Shown here piece by piece: positions 1 to 6,593 of a stretch of DNA of 9,360 nucleotides (position 1 is the first letter of the stretch; each line of letters starts with the position of its first letter). Origin of the DNA: an uncultured Blautia sp. (GTDB taxonomy: Bacteria; Bacillota; Clostridia; Lachnospirales; Lachnospiraceae); NCBI GenBank assembly GCA_945872375.1, contig CAMBYR010000064.1, forward strand, positions 1 through 9,360. Direction: 5' to 3'. The notes under the pieces are model-generated. The model made no database searches. It saw only the letters and a list, made by a program, of their open reading frames with translations, and was not told where the DNA came from. A program made the translations under genes and the position numbers.

Positions 1-1531
1 TTCCCGTCATGGTTCCCACGGAAAGGACTGCAAGCTCCTGTCCTCTTTTCAGAATTTCCGACTTTCCATATTCCAGCGGTGTACAGAAATTCTCAAGTCC
101 CGTCCAGGCTTCTCCCTTTGGATAACGGATCGCACATGGTCCGTCATACTGAAGCGCAAATTTCATCATCGCCTTCAATTCCCAGCAATTCTTTGGCGCC
201 AGAACAACCATATTCGGCATCATACTCAGATAAGAGAGGTCAAAGCATCCATGATGGGTCTCTCCGTCTGCTCCCACAAGACCTGCACGGTCCACGGCAA
301 AGATCACATGAAGCTTCTGCATGCAGACATCATGAAGAATCTGATCCACAGCTCTCTGAAGGAAGGAAGAATACACTGCCACCACAGGGATCATTCCGCC
401 AAGAGACAGGCCTGCCGCAAAGGTCACCGCGTGTTCTTCCGCGATTCCCACGTCATAGAACCGTTCCGGATAACACTTCGCAAATTTGCCAAGTCCGGTT
501 CCCTCCTGCATGGCTGCCGTAATGGCCACCAGTTTCTTTTCCTCTGCTCCCAGCTCTACCATGGTCTCTGAAAAAACATCGGTGTAGGACAAGGCCGTCT
601 TCGCATCCAGCTGTTCCCCTGTTTTTCTGTCAAAGGGCCCTGTTCCATGGAATCTGTCCGGATGAACCACGGCAGGTGTAAAGCCTTTGCCCTTCTGAGT
701 CAGCACGTGAACCACCACCGCGCCTTCCACACGTTTTGCTTCGTTAAACAGCTTCATCATCTGGGTCATATTATGCCCGTCCACCGGGCCCAGATAGGTC
801 AGACCCATATTTTCAAAAAGCATACCCGGAATAAAAAGCTGCTTGATGCTGCTTTTGGTTTTCCGGACCGTATCCACCAGAGAGGTCCCTACTTTGGGAA
901 TCTTTTTCAGATTTCTGGTGACATTCAGTTTAAAGCCCGTATAGGCCTCCGCCGTACGAAGGGCGCTCAGATAACTGGACATCCCTCCTACATTGCGGGA
1001 AATGGACATATTGTTGTCATTGAGCACAATGATAAAATTCGTATCCAGCTCCGCTGCATTGTTCAGCGCCTCATACGCCATACCGCCGGTAAGAGCACCA
1101 TCGCCGATGACAGACACCACATGATGTTTCTGTCCCTGCAGATCTCTTGCTCTCACATAACCAAGCCCCGCAGAAATGGAATTGGAGCTGTGACCGGTAT
1201 CAAAAGAATCACAGTCACTTTCCTTTCGCTTCGGGAAGCCGCTTAAGCCTCCTTCCATGCGCAGACGGTCAAACTGCTCTTTTCTTCCGGTAAGTATCTT
1301 ATGAGTATACGCCTGATGCCCCACATCCCAGATAATTTTATCACCGGGAAGATCCAGCACATTGTGAAGTGCCATAGTAAGCTCCACAACACCCAGATTG
1401 GATGCCAGATGTCCGCCTGTCTTACTGACAGAATTAATTAAAAAACTTCTGATTTCTGCCGCAAGTCTGGGAAAATCCGACAATGCAATGTTATGGATAT
1501 CATTTGGTTTTTTAATTTTTTCCAGAATCAT
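1..1531 (-). CDS. dxs: 1-deoxy-D-xylulose-5-phosphate synthase, 3' end outside window
   Basis: This is the first enzyme of the MEP isoprenoid pathway: it condenses pyruvate and glyceraldehyde 3-phosphate into 1-deoxy-D-xylulose 5-phosphate using thiamine diphosphate, in the cytosol. I translated it from the reverse complement. The ATG at 1531 begins MILEKIKKPNDIHNIALSDF and is preceded by an AAGGA site. About 510 codons are present of roughly 620 usual for the family, and the frame is still open at base 1, so about 110 C-terminal residues are missing. Visible motifs are GHSSNSIS (His114, cofactor region), GDGALTGGMAYEALNNA (GDG at 143-145, thiamine diphosphate/Mg site) with LNDNNMSIS after it, GIAEEHAVTFAAG (Glu365, matching the catalytic Glu of the family), and DRAGLVGADGETHHG (Asp414). 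It starts 13 nt after the ispA stop, so both isoprenoid genes are probably co-transcribed. Confidence 0.97.
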   Translation of the reverse strand, partial: MILEKIKKPNDIHNIALSDFPRLAAEIRSFLINSVSKTGGHLASNLGVVELTMALHNVLDLPGDKIIWDVGHQAYTHKILTGRKEQFDRLRMEGGLSGFPKRKESDCDSFDTGHSSNSISAGLGYVRARDLQGQKHHVVSVIGDGALTGGMAYEALNNAAELDTNFIIVLNDNNMSISRNVGGMSSYLSALRTAEAYTGFKLNVTRNLKKIPKVGTSLVDTVRKTKSSIKQLFIPGMLFENMGLTYLGPVDGHNMTQMMKLFNEAKRVEGAVVVHVLTQKGKGFTPAVVHPDRFHGTGPFDRKTGEQLDAKTALSYTDVFSETMVELGAEEKKLVAITAAMQEGTGLGKFAKCYPERFYDVGIAEEHAVTFAAGLSLGGMIPVVAVYSSFLQRAVDQILHDVCMQKLHVIFAVDRAGLVGADGETHHGCFDLSYLSMMPNMVVLAPKNCWELKAMMKFALQYDGPCAIRYPKGEAWTGLENFCTPLEYGKSEILKRGQELAVLSVGTMTG

Positions 1532-1544
1532 TCGTATCCTTCTT

Positions 1545-2432
1545 TCATTTCCTGCGTCCGGCCAGATATCCGGCCAGATTTATCAGAAATTCATTTTCTT
1601 TTCGGAGACTTTCCAGCAAAGAAACGGCTTCCTCCGTAAGCTCCGATACCATACGGGAAGCTTCCTCAATTCCAAAGAGCGTCACATAGGTCACTTTATG
1701 ATTTTTTTCATCACTGTGAACCGGCTTTCCCAGCTCTTCACTGGTACTGGTCACATCCAGGATATCATCCTGAATCTGAAATGCCAGTCCGATCTTTCCT
1801 GCAGCCTGTTCGATGACGGCCACCTGGCCGTCATCTGCGCCTGCCAGAATGGCTCCTGTCATCATCGCTGCCTCAATGAGGGCCGATGTCTTGTGGCTGT
1901 AGATATAATCCAGCATTTCCCGGTTCATGGGTTTTCCGTCATTTTCCACATCCACGCTCTGTCCGCCCAGCATTCCGTAAATTCCTGTTTTCCCGGCCAT
2001 CACCGAAGCCGCCTTTGCCACAGACGGATTTCCGGGGTCCAGTGTAAAGGCCCGGAACATGCATTCATAGGCGTAATTCAAAAGTGCCGCGCCGCTCAAG
2101 ACCCCCATAGCCTCTCCAAATACCTTATGGGTGGTCAGCCGGCCTCTTCGATAGTCATCATTATCAATTGCAGGGAGATCATCATGAATCAGCGAATGGG
2201 TATGAATCATTTCCATCGCTGCCATAAACGGCTCTGCCAGACGCAGATCGCCTCCAAACATCCGGCAGGTCTCCATTAAAAGCATGGGGCGAATACGTTT
2301 TCCTCCCGCACACATGCTGTAATTCATGGCTTTTGCCATGTTTTCGGCAAATCCTTCTTCTTTCGGAAGAAATTTGCGGATGATTTCCTCAGTCAATTCT
2401 GTTTTTTTCTGTAATTCCTCTTTAAAACTCAC
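1545..2432 (-). CDS. ispA: polyprenyl (probably farnesyl) diphosphate synthase
   Basis: This trans-prenyltransferase adds isopentenyl diphosphate units to an allylic diphosphate, most likely making farnesyl diphosphate for undecaprenyl and other lipids. I place the start at GTG 2432 (VSFKEELQKKTE, 295 aa), because IspA proteins start with this kind of helix. The open frame reaches back to 2483, but those extra residues (IQWKRRCCRW) are xseB read in another frame. An ATG at 2450 is a less likely alternative. From the GTG, GGKRIRP is at 42-48, the first Asp-rich motif DDLPAIDNDD at 84-93, and the second, DDILD, at 222-226. The first motif has the DDxxxxD spacing of bacterial farnesyl diphosphate synthases. 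Product length is inferred. The gene overlaps the 3' end of xseB by 11 nt, implying translational coupling, and dxs follows 13 nt downstream. Confidence 0.95.
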   Translation of the reverse strand: MSFKEELQKKTELTEEIIRKFLPKEEGFAENMAKAMNYSMCAGGKRIRPMLLMETCRMFGGDLRLAEPFMAAMEMIHTHSLIHDDLPAIDNDDYRRGRLTTHKVFGEAMGVLSGAALLNYAYECMFRAFTLDPGNPSVAKAASVMAGKTGIYGMLGGQSVDVENDGKPMNREMLDYIYSHKTSALIEAAMMTGAILAGADDGQVAVIEQAAGKIGLAFQIQDDILDVTSTSEELGKPVHSDEKNHKVTYVTLFGIEEASRMVSELTEEAVSLLESLRKENEFLINLAGYLAGRRK

Positions 2433-2646
2433 GTAAGGTCCCGTCCTCATCCATCTGCAGCATCTTCTTTTCCACTGTATCAAGCTTTCCGCTGCAATAT
2501 TTTAATAATTCCATTCCCTGTTTATATAAACAAAAAGACTCTTCCAGAGAGGTTTCCCTGTCCTCCAGTTTCTTTGCCAGAACATCCAGCTCTGAGAAAG
2601 CCTCCTCCAGTGTCTTTTCTTCTTTTTCTTTTATGGTCTCAGTCAT
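2422..2646 (-). CDS. xseB: exodeoxyribonuclease VII small subunit
   Basis: This is the small subunit of exonuclease VII. Several copies bind one XseA to form the nuclease that degrades single-stranded DNA into oligonucleotides. The 74-aa product starts MTETIKEKEEKTLEEAFSEL. It is charged and helical, with the family pattern FSELDVLAKKLEDRETSLEE, then LYKQGMELLKYCSGKLDTVEKK, expected to form two antiparallel helices. The chosen ATG at 2646 has AGGAAG about 9 nt upstream and gives the usual family length. A TTG at 2667 would add seven residues but is less well supported. The start overlaps the end of xseA by 8 nt, as expected for subunits made in a fixed ratio by coupled translation, and the stop lies inside the start of ispA. 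Confidence 0.95.
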   Translation of the reverse strand: MTETIKEKEEKTLEEAFSELDVLAKKLEDRETSLEESFCLYKQGMELLKYCSGKLDTVEKKMLQMDEDGTLREF

Positions 2647-3829
2647 GATTCCATTCTTCCTTTCCAAAGTCAGTCACCACAGAAATGGTCAGGCTGTCTC
2701 CTTTTTGGATGCCTGAAATGCTGGTCACCGCTCTTCCCTGACGATCAGCCACATAGGAATAGCCCTGATTCAGCTTGCCCAGGGGAGACAGTCCTCCGAA
2801 TCGTTCCAGGTAAAGAGAAAGTGTGTGACGATAATCCCGCACACGGCCCTCCATTGCTGCCCGGATCCGTTCCTCCGCATCCACGAGACGCTGCCTGTTT
2901 TCCCTCAGACGGTTCTCCGGGCTTAGAAACTTAAGCTTTGTCTGATACTGTTCCAGCCTGCTCCTCCACAGATCCAGCTTCGCATTCATACTCCGGTGCA
3001 GCCTGTCTTCCATGGCTCTCTGTGCATCCACAATGCTCCGGTAATCGCTGACTGCCAGTTCTGCTGCCGCTGACGGCGTAGGAGCACGGAGATCTGCCAC
3101 AAAGTCGGCGATGGTAAAATCGGTCTCATGACCCACTGCGGATATGACCGGTGTCCGGCATTCAAAAATGGCCCGTGCCACTTCTTCCTCATTAAATGCC
3201 CAGAGATCCTCAATGGATCCTCCTCCCCGGCCTACAATGATCACATCCATCCCTGCCGTATCCAGCATCCGTATTCCCCTGGAAATACTGGCTGCCGCAC
3301 CGTCTCCCTGCACCAGCGCAGGATAGAGAACGATCTGAATATAGGGATTTCTCCTGTATGAAATATTGCGGATATCCTGAATGGCTGCTCCTGTGGGAGC
3401 CGTTACCACCCCAAGCTTTTTCACAAAGGATGGAATGGGCTGTTTATATTCCTCTGCAAACATCCCCATATCCTCCAGCTCCGCTTTTAGCTGGAGAAAG
3501 CGCTCATAAAGAGCGCCTGCACCCTCAAGAGTGATTTCCTTTACATAGAGTTGATACCTTCCGTCTCTTTCGTAGACATCCACAGCTCCTCCGGCAATGA
3601 TCCTGTCCCCGTCCTTCATCCGAAAGGACAGACCTCTTCTGTGGCCGGCAAACATCACGCAGCTCAGCACACCTGTTTCATCCTTGAGTGAAAAATAGAT
3701 ATGCCCGCTGGTATGATACTTACAATTGGACACTTCTCCCTTTACATAAATCTTCTGCAGAAAAAAATCCTGCACAAACATATTCTTTACGTATCGGTTG
3801 ACCTGTCCTACAGAATAAACATTTTTCAT
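2639..3829 (-). CDS. xseA: exodeoxyribonuclease VII large subunit
   Basis: This is the catalytic subunit of exonuclease VII, which acts on single-stranded DNA from both ends and works in repair and recombination. The protein has 396 aa, usual for Firmicute XseA. The N-terminal OB-fold is about residues 3-100 (VKGEVSNCKYHTSGHIYFSL at 29-48). The catalytic domain follows: GVVTAPTGAAIQDI near 140-153, RGGGSIEDLWAFNEEE at 201-216, and GHETDFTIADFVADLRAPTP at 233-252. Residues of about 260-345 are charged and helical, fitting the long coiled-coil arm that binds XseB. The C-terminal segment contains LSPLGKLNQGYSYV. The ATG overlaps the nusB stop in an ATGA (4 nt), and xseB overlaps the 3' end by 8 nt. 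No key motif is missing. Confidence 0.98.
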   Translation of the reverse strand: MKNVYSVGQVNRYVKNMFVQDFFLQKIYVKGEVSNCKYHTSGHIYFSLKDETGVLSCVMFAGHRRGLSFRMKDGDRIIAGGAVDVYERDGRYQLYVKEITLEGAGALYERFLQLKAELEDMGMFAEEYKQPIPSFVKKLGVVTAPTGAAIQDIRNISYRRNPYIQIVLYPALVQGDGAAASISRGIRMLDTAGMDVIIVGRGGGSIEDLWAFNEEEVARAIFECRTPVISAVGHETDFTIADFVADLRAPTPSAAAELAVSDYRSIVDAQRAMEDRLHRSMNAKLDLWRSRLEQYQTKLKFLSPENRLRENRQRLVDAEERIRAAMEGRVRDYRHTLSLYLERFGGLSPLGKLNQGYSYVADRQGRAVTSISGIQKGDSLTISVVTDFGKEEWNHD

Positions 3830-4344
3830 TTTTCTTCAGGTACCGGGGTCTCCGTTTTTTTGTCAGATTTGGAACGAAGAATGATCTTTGCTCTGTGTTC
3901 CGGCCTTTTGGACGGTTTCACGGGTACATTCTCATCCTTTCGTCCGCTGGCAATCTTGCCCAGTACACCATTGACAAAAGAGCCCGATGTGTCACCGCCG
4001 AAGCATTTGGCAATTTCCACTGCTTCATTAATGGCAACGCCCACGGGCACATCTTCTCTGTATTTCATTTCGTATACAGCAAGACGCAGAGTGCTCAGAT
4101 CCACTCTGTTCATACGGCCTGTCTTCCAGCCGCGGCTGTATTCATTGAGAATTCCGTCTATCTCCTCCAGATGTCCCAGAACATCTCTGTACTCCTCAAA
4201 AATCTGCTCCCGTCCCGATTCATCGGCTCCTTCCAGGTTGTCCAGATAAAGGCGTACCTGCTCCTCCATCATTTCTTCTCTCGAATTAAACTGCAGCATG
4301 AACAGCAGCTTAAACACATGCTCTCTCTGTTCCCGTCTCTTCAT
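3826..4344 (-). CDS. nusB: transcription antitermination factor NusB
   Basis: NusB binds boxA RNA together with NusE (ribosomal protein S10) and promotes antitermination, chiefly of rRNA operons. The 172-aa product shows the all-helical NusB core from residue 1 to about 133: REQREHVFKLLFMLQF at 4-19, GRMNRVDLSTLRLAVYEM at 76-93, and GVAINEAVEIAKCFGGDTSG at 102-121 followed by SFVNGVLGKIA. The usual family length is about 130-150 aa; here about 39 residues follow the core, rich in Lys/Arg in the middle (KPSKRPEHRAKIILRSKSDKK) and ending PVPEEK. The start has a strong AGGAGG site 4 nt upstream. The stop overlaps the xseA start by 4 nt. It lies 31 nt after asp23, separated from it by an inverted repeat that may tune its expression. 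Confidence 0.96.
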   Translation of the reverse strand: MKRREQREHVFKLLFMLQFNSREEMMEEQVRLYLDNLEGADESGREQIFEEYRDVLGHLEEIDGILNEYSRGWKTGRMNRVDLSTLRLAVYEMKYREDVPVGVAINEAVEIAKCFGGDTSGSFVNGVLGKIASGRKDENVPVKPSKRPEHRAKIILRSKSDKKTETPVPEEK

Positions 4345-4362
4345 AGTTCCTCCTAATATAGA

Positions 4363-4389
4363 AAAAAGGAAAGAATTACTTTCCTTTTT
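4363..4389 (-). terminator. possible attenuator hairpin between asp23 and nusB
   Basis: A perfect 11-bp inverted repeat (arms 4379-4389 and 4363-4373, 5-nt loop) reads on the minus strand as AAAAAGGAAAG, loop TAATT, CTTTCCTTTTT, and is followed by a further T. The asp23 stop codon TAA forms part of the loop. The arm ending in a T run resembles an intrinsic terminator, but only three of the eleven pairs are G-C, so I expect partial termination or mRNA end protection rather than a full stop. The nusB ribosome binding site begins only 8 nt past the repeat. Confidence 0.45.
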
Positions 4390-4762
4390 CGTTCTCCATA
4401 TCTACGCTGGCAATGTGGATATTGACATCTGCCACTTCCAGTCCGGTCATATTTTCAATGGATGTTTTCACTTTTTCCTGTACCTTTTTGCTGGTTTCCA
4501 GGATATTTACGCCGAACTCGATATTCAGTGTCAGATCAACGGTAACCACACCTTCCAGCACGGTCACCTTCACACCTCTGGAAAGGTTTTTCATTCCAAG
4601 CTTGCTTACCAGCTCATTTGTAATATTGCCGCCCATGGAAGCCACACCTTCCACGTCTGTGGCAGCCAGTCCGGCGATGATTGCAACCACTTCATCTGCG
4701 ATCTGCACTTCACCGATCCCGCCTACGTCCTGTATTTTATATGTTGTTCTTTTTTCAGCCAT
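4376..4762 (-). CDS. Asp23/Gls24 family envelope stress response protein (YqhY-like)
   Basis: This is a small protein of the Asp23/Gls24 (DUF322) family. Members are abundant in Firmicutes and linked to cell envelope stress or, for B. subtilis YqhY next to accBC and nusB, to lipid synthesis; the exact biochemical role is not settled. The 128-aa product shows the family pattern: GIGEVQIADEVVAIIAGLAA at 15-34, then TDVEGVASMGGNI, a short variable part, and GVKVTVLEGVVTVDLTLNIE followed by a helix and VADVNIHIASVDME. No signal peptide or membrane segment is visible, so it is probably cytoplasmic. The ATG is preceded by AGGAGG at 7 nt. It is the first gene after a good promoter and heads the nusB-xseA-xseB-ispA-dxs group. 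No accB or accC is adjacent; prfC lies upstream instead. Confidence 0.94.
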   Translation of the reverse strand: MAEKRTTYKIQDVGGIGEVQIADEVVAIIAGLAATDVEGVASMGGNITNELVSKLGMKNLSRGVKVTVLEGVVTVDLTLNIEFGVNILETSKKVQEKVKTSIENMTGLEVADVNIHIASVDMENEKGK

Positions 4763-4831
4763 GCCAACTCCTCCTAAGGGTTTTGGGTAATTTCACAGTT
4801 CACGCCTGCAAATTTCTTATTTACTTTCCTC

Positions 4832-4860
4832 ATTATATCAAATCCATCAAAAATTGAAAA
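4832..4860 (-). promoter_or_regulatory. sigma-A-type promoter with extended -10, upstream of asp23
   Basis: The minus strand shows TTTTCA (4860-4855, four of six consensus bases), a 17-bp spacer, then a perfect TATAAT (4837-4832) preceded by TG at -15/-14 (TGATATAAT, extended -10). Transcription would begin near 4825, leaving a leader of about 60 nt before the asp23 ATG. The -35 box begins 3 nt after the prfC stop. I see no terminator after prfC, so read-through from prfC may add to transcription of the downstream operon. Confidence 0.75.
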
Positions 4861-4863
4861 GGG

Positions 4864-6453
4864 TTATTTACTGAATTCTGTCAATATTAAATCTGGATTA
4901 CGGTTCTGTGTCATTCCCACACTCCAGGGATTAATAAAGAGCAGCAGCGGATTTCCCTTCAGATCCGTTACCTTCTTCATATCGGAAGTTCCGGAGATCT
5001 TTGCCACATCCACCTGTTCCTTATTCGCGATCCAGCGAATATGCTCGTAAGGCAGATTCTCCAGACGAATATCCACATTGTACTCATTTTCCAGACGATA
5101 TTTCAGAACATCAAACTGCAGGACACCTACCACACCCACAATAATTTCTTCCATACCGGTATTGAATTCCTGGAAGATCTGGATGGCACCCTCCTGGGCG
5201 ATCTGATTGATTCCCTTTACAAACTGCTTTCTTTTCATGGTATCCAGCTGACGGACTCTTGCAAAATGTTCCGGCGCAAATGTCGGTATTCCCTCAAAGG
5301 CAAATTTCTTTCCCGGTGCACAGATGGTATCTCCGATGGAGAAAATGCCCGGATCAAACACACCGATGATATCTCCCGCATAAGCTTCATCCACCACATG
5401 ACGGGACTCTGCCATCATCTGCTGAGGCTGAAGAAGACGCATTTTTTTATCGCCCTGCACATGATATACCTCGGAAGCCGCCTCAAATTTTCCGGAACAG
5501 ATCCGCATAAAGGCAATACGGTCTCTGTGTGCTTTATTCATATTTGCCTGAATCTTAAAGACAAAGGCAGAAAAATCGTCGGACATGGGATCGATTTCTC
5601 CCGCATCGGATAATCTTGGAAGGGGAGATGTGGTCATTTTCAGGAAATGCTCCAGAAAGGTTTCCACACCAAAGTTGGTAAGAGCCGATCCAAAAAATAC
5701 CGGCGTCAGATTTCCCTTATCCACCTGCTCCTGGTCAAAATCCGCACTGGCGCCATCCAGAAGCTCAATCTCCTCCAGAAGCTGTTCCTTCTGATCCGGA
5801 TCCACCAGTTCATCCAGACGCGGATCATCGATGGCAATTTCTTCCAGGCTTCCCTCTTTTGTTCCCTTTTGTGTATCGGAATAAATCAGTACCTTTCTGG
5901 TGTTTCTGTCATATACTCCGCGGAATTTTTTTCCGGAACCAATGGGCCAGTTCACCGGACAGGTGGCAATTCCCAGTTCCTTTTCAATTTCATCCAGAAG
6001 ATCAAAAGTATCGTTTGCATCCCTGTCCATTTTATTGATAAACGTAAAAATAGGAATATGGCGCATGACACAGACCTTGAATAATTTTCTGGTCTGGGCC
6101 TCCACGCCCTTGGAACCGTCAATGACCATCACTGCAGAATCTGCAGCCATGAGTGTACGGTAAGTATCCTCCGAGAAATCCTGATGTCCCGGAGTGTCCA
6201 GAATATTAATGCAGTATCCTTCATAATGGAACTGCAGAACGGAAGAGGTTACAGAAATACCTCTCTCCTTTTCAATTTCCATCCAGTCAGATACTGCATG
6301 GCGTGCCGTAGCCTTTCCCTTTACGCTTCCGGCAAGATTGATGGCACCGCCATACAGCAAAAACTTTTCTGTTAATGTGGTTTTGCCGGCATCCGGGTGG
6401 GATATGATGGCAAAGGTTCTTCTTTTTTCAATTTCCTTGGTATACTTGGACAC
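4864..6453 (-). CDS. prfC: peptide chain release factor 3
   Basis: RF3 is a translational GTPase that removes RF1 or RF2 from the ribosome after peptide release. The 529-aa length equals that of E. coli RF3. The GTPase domain is at the N-terminus: P-loop SHPDAGKTT at 18-26, switch I region EIEKERGISVTSS at 59-71, DTPGH at 86-90, NKMD at 140-143, and GSA at 255-257. The SDWMEIEKERGISVTSSV stretch and the short domain set separate RF3 from EF-G and other relatives. The second beta-barrel domain and the C-terminal RF3 domain follow (for example GVVGVLQFDVLKYRLENEYN near 438-457). It starts with GTG at 6453, with AGGAGG 6 nt upstream. It has its own promoter and an unusual leader. Neighbours are spoIIIAH upstream and asp23 downstream, so it sits between a sporulation operon and a housekeeping operon. 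Confidence 0.97.
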   Translation of the reverse strand: MSKYTKEIEKRRTFAIISHPDAGKTTLTEKFLLYGGAINLAGSVKGKATARHAVSDWMEIEKERGISVTSSVLQFHYEGYCINILDTPGHQDFSEDTYRTLMAADSAVMVIDGSKGVEAQTRKLFKVCVMRHIPIFTFINKMDRDANDTFDLLDEIEKELGIATCPVNWPIGSGKKFRGVYDRNTRKVLIYSDTQKGTKEGSLEEIAIDDPRLDELVDPDQKEQLLEEIELLDGASADFDQEQVDKGNLTPVFFGSALTNFGVETFLEHFLKMTTSPLPRLSDAGEIDPMSDDFSAFVFKIQANMNKAHRDRIAFMRICSGKFEAASEVYHVQGDKKMRLLQPQQMMAESRHVVDEAYAGDIIGVFDPGIFSIGDTICAPGKKFAFEGIPTFAPEHFARVRQLDTMKRKQFVKGINQIAQEGAIQIFQEFNTGMEEIIVGVVGVLQFDVLKYRLENEYNVDIRLENLPYEHIRWIANKEQVDVAKISGTSDMKKVTDLKGNPLLLFINPWSVGMTQNRNPDLILTEFSK

Positions 6454-6491
6454 GTTCGGCCTCCTGTATGATCTGTCTTATTTATGGTTCG

Positions 6492-6521
6492 TTATATTGC
6501 ATCATCATTTCTGATTTCCAT
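6492..6521 (-). CDS. possible nine-residue leader peptide upstream of prfC
   Basis: The predicted prfC leader contains ATG followed by eight codons and TAA, giving MEIRNDDAI. An AAGG lies 6 nt before the ATG, and the frame starts about 13 nt after the predicted transcription start. It ends 38 nt before the prfC GTG. A peptide whose translation ends just ahead of a release-factor recycling gene could in principle sense termination efficiency, but this is inference, and such a short frame can occur by chance. Confidence 0.25.
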   Translation of the reverse strand: MEIRNDDAI

Positions 6522-6540
6522 ATGCTGCCTTAACTTTAGT

Positions 6541-6570
6541 ATTTTAGTATAATGGAGGCTTGACTGTCAA
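6541..6570 (-). promoter_or_regulatory. sigma-A-type promoter of prfC
   Basis: The minus strand carries a perfect TTGACA (6570-6565), an 18-bp spacer and TAAAAT (6546-6541, five of six consensus bases). Transcription would start near 6534, giving a leader of about 80 nt before the prfC GTG. The -35 box is part of an 11-bp palindrome, TTGACAGTCAA (6570-6560), which could be an operator, though no regulator is identifiable. It lies directly behind spoIIIAH and so separates vegetative prfC expression from the sporulation operon. Confidence 0.78.
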
Positions 6571-6593
6571 GGAATTTCAGTCATAAATTCCTT
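6569..6593 (-). repeat. inverted repeat (hairpin) around the spoIIIAH stop codon
   Basis: Perfect 9-bp arms AAGGAATTT (6593-6585) and AAATTCCTT (6577-6569) flank a 7-nt loop, ATGACTG. The spoIIIAH stop TGA straddles the loop and the second arm. There is no T run after it, so it is not a standard intrinsic terminator; it could protect the spoIIIA mRNA 3' end or act as a weak pause. The distal arm ends in the first two bases of the prfC -35 box (6570-6569). Confidence 0.5.

Noticed and set aside
647..1246. Plus-strand open frame of 199 codons
   Set aside because: It lies fully opposite dxs, whose frame has all family motifs, and its own product is unrecognisable.
1558..1581. Tandem 12-bp near-repeat CCGGCCAGATAT/CCGGCCAGATTT
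   Set aside because: It lies inside the ispA 3' end and encodes the repeated LAG in NLAGYLAGRR; two copies only, with no sign of mobility or regulation.
2084..2183. Possible altered product length from His instead of Tyr before the first Asp-rich motif of IspA (HSLIHDD)
   Set aside because: The residue five before the motif does influence chain length in the family, but I recall similar clostridial sequences with His, so this alone does not change the farnesyl diphosphate synthase call.
1398..2279. Long plus-strand open frame of 293 codons opposite ispA and the dxs start
   Set aside because: It is antisense to two well-recognised enzymes, its protein is rich in Cys/His and resembles no family I know, and no good ribosome binding site was noted. 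It is a by-product of codon use on the other strand.
3701..4249. Plus-strand open frame of 182 codons
   Set aside because: It is antisense to nusB and the start of xseA, both intact, and shows no recognisable domain.
4841..4863. Possible terminator after prfC
   Set aside because: Only a 4-bp TCAA/TTGA pairing without a G-C-rich stem is present, and the region is better explained as the asp23 promoter.
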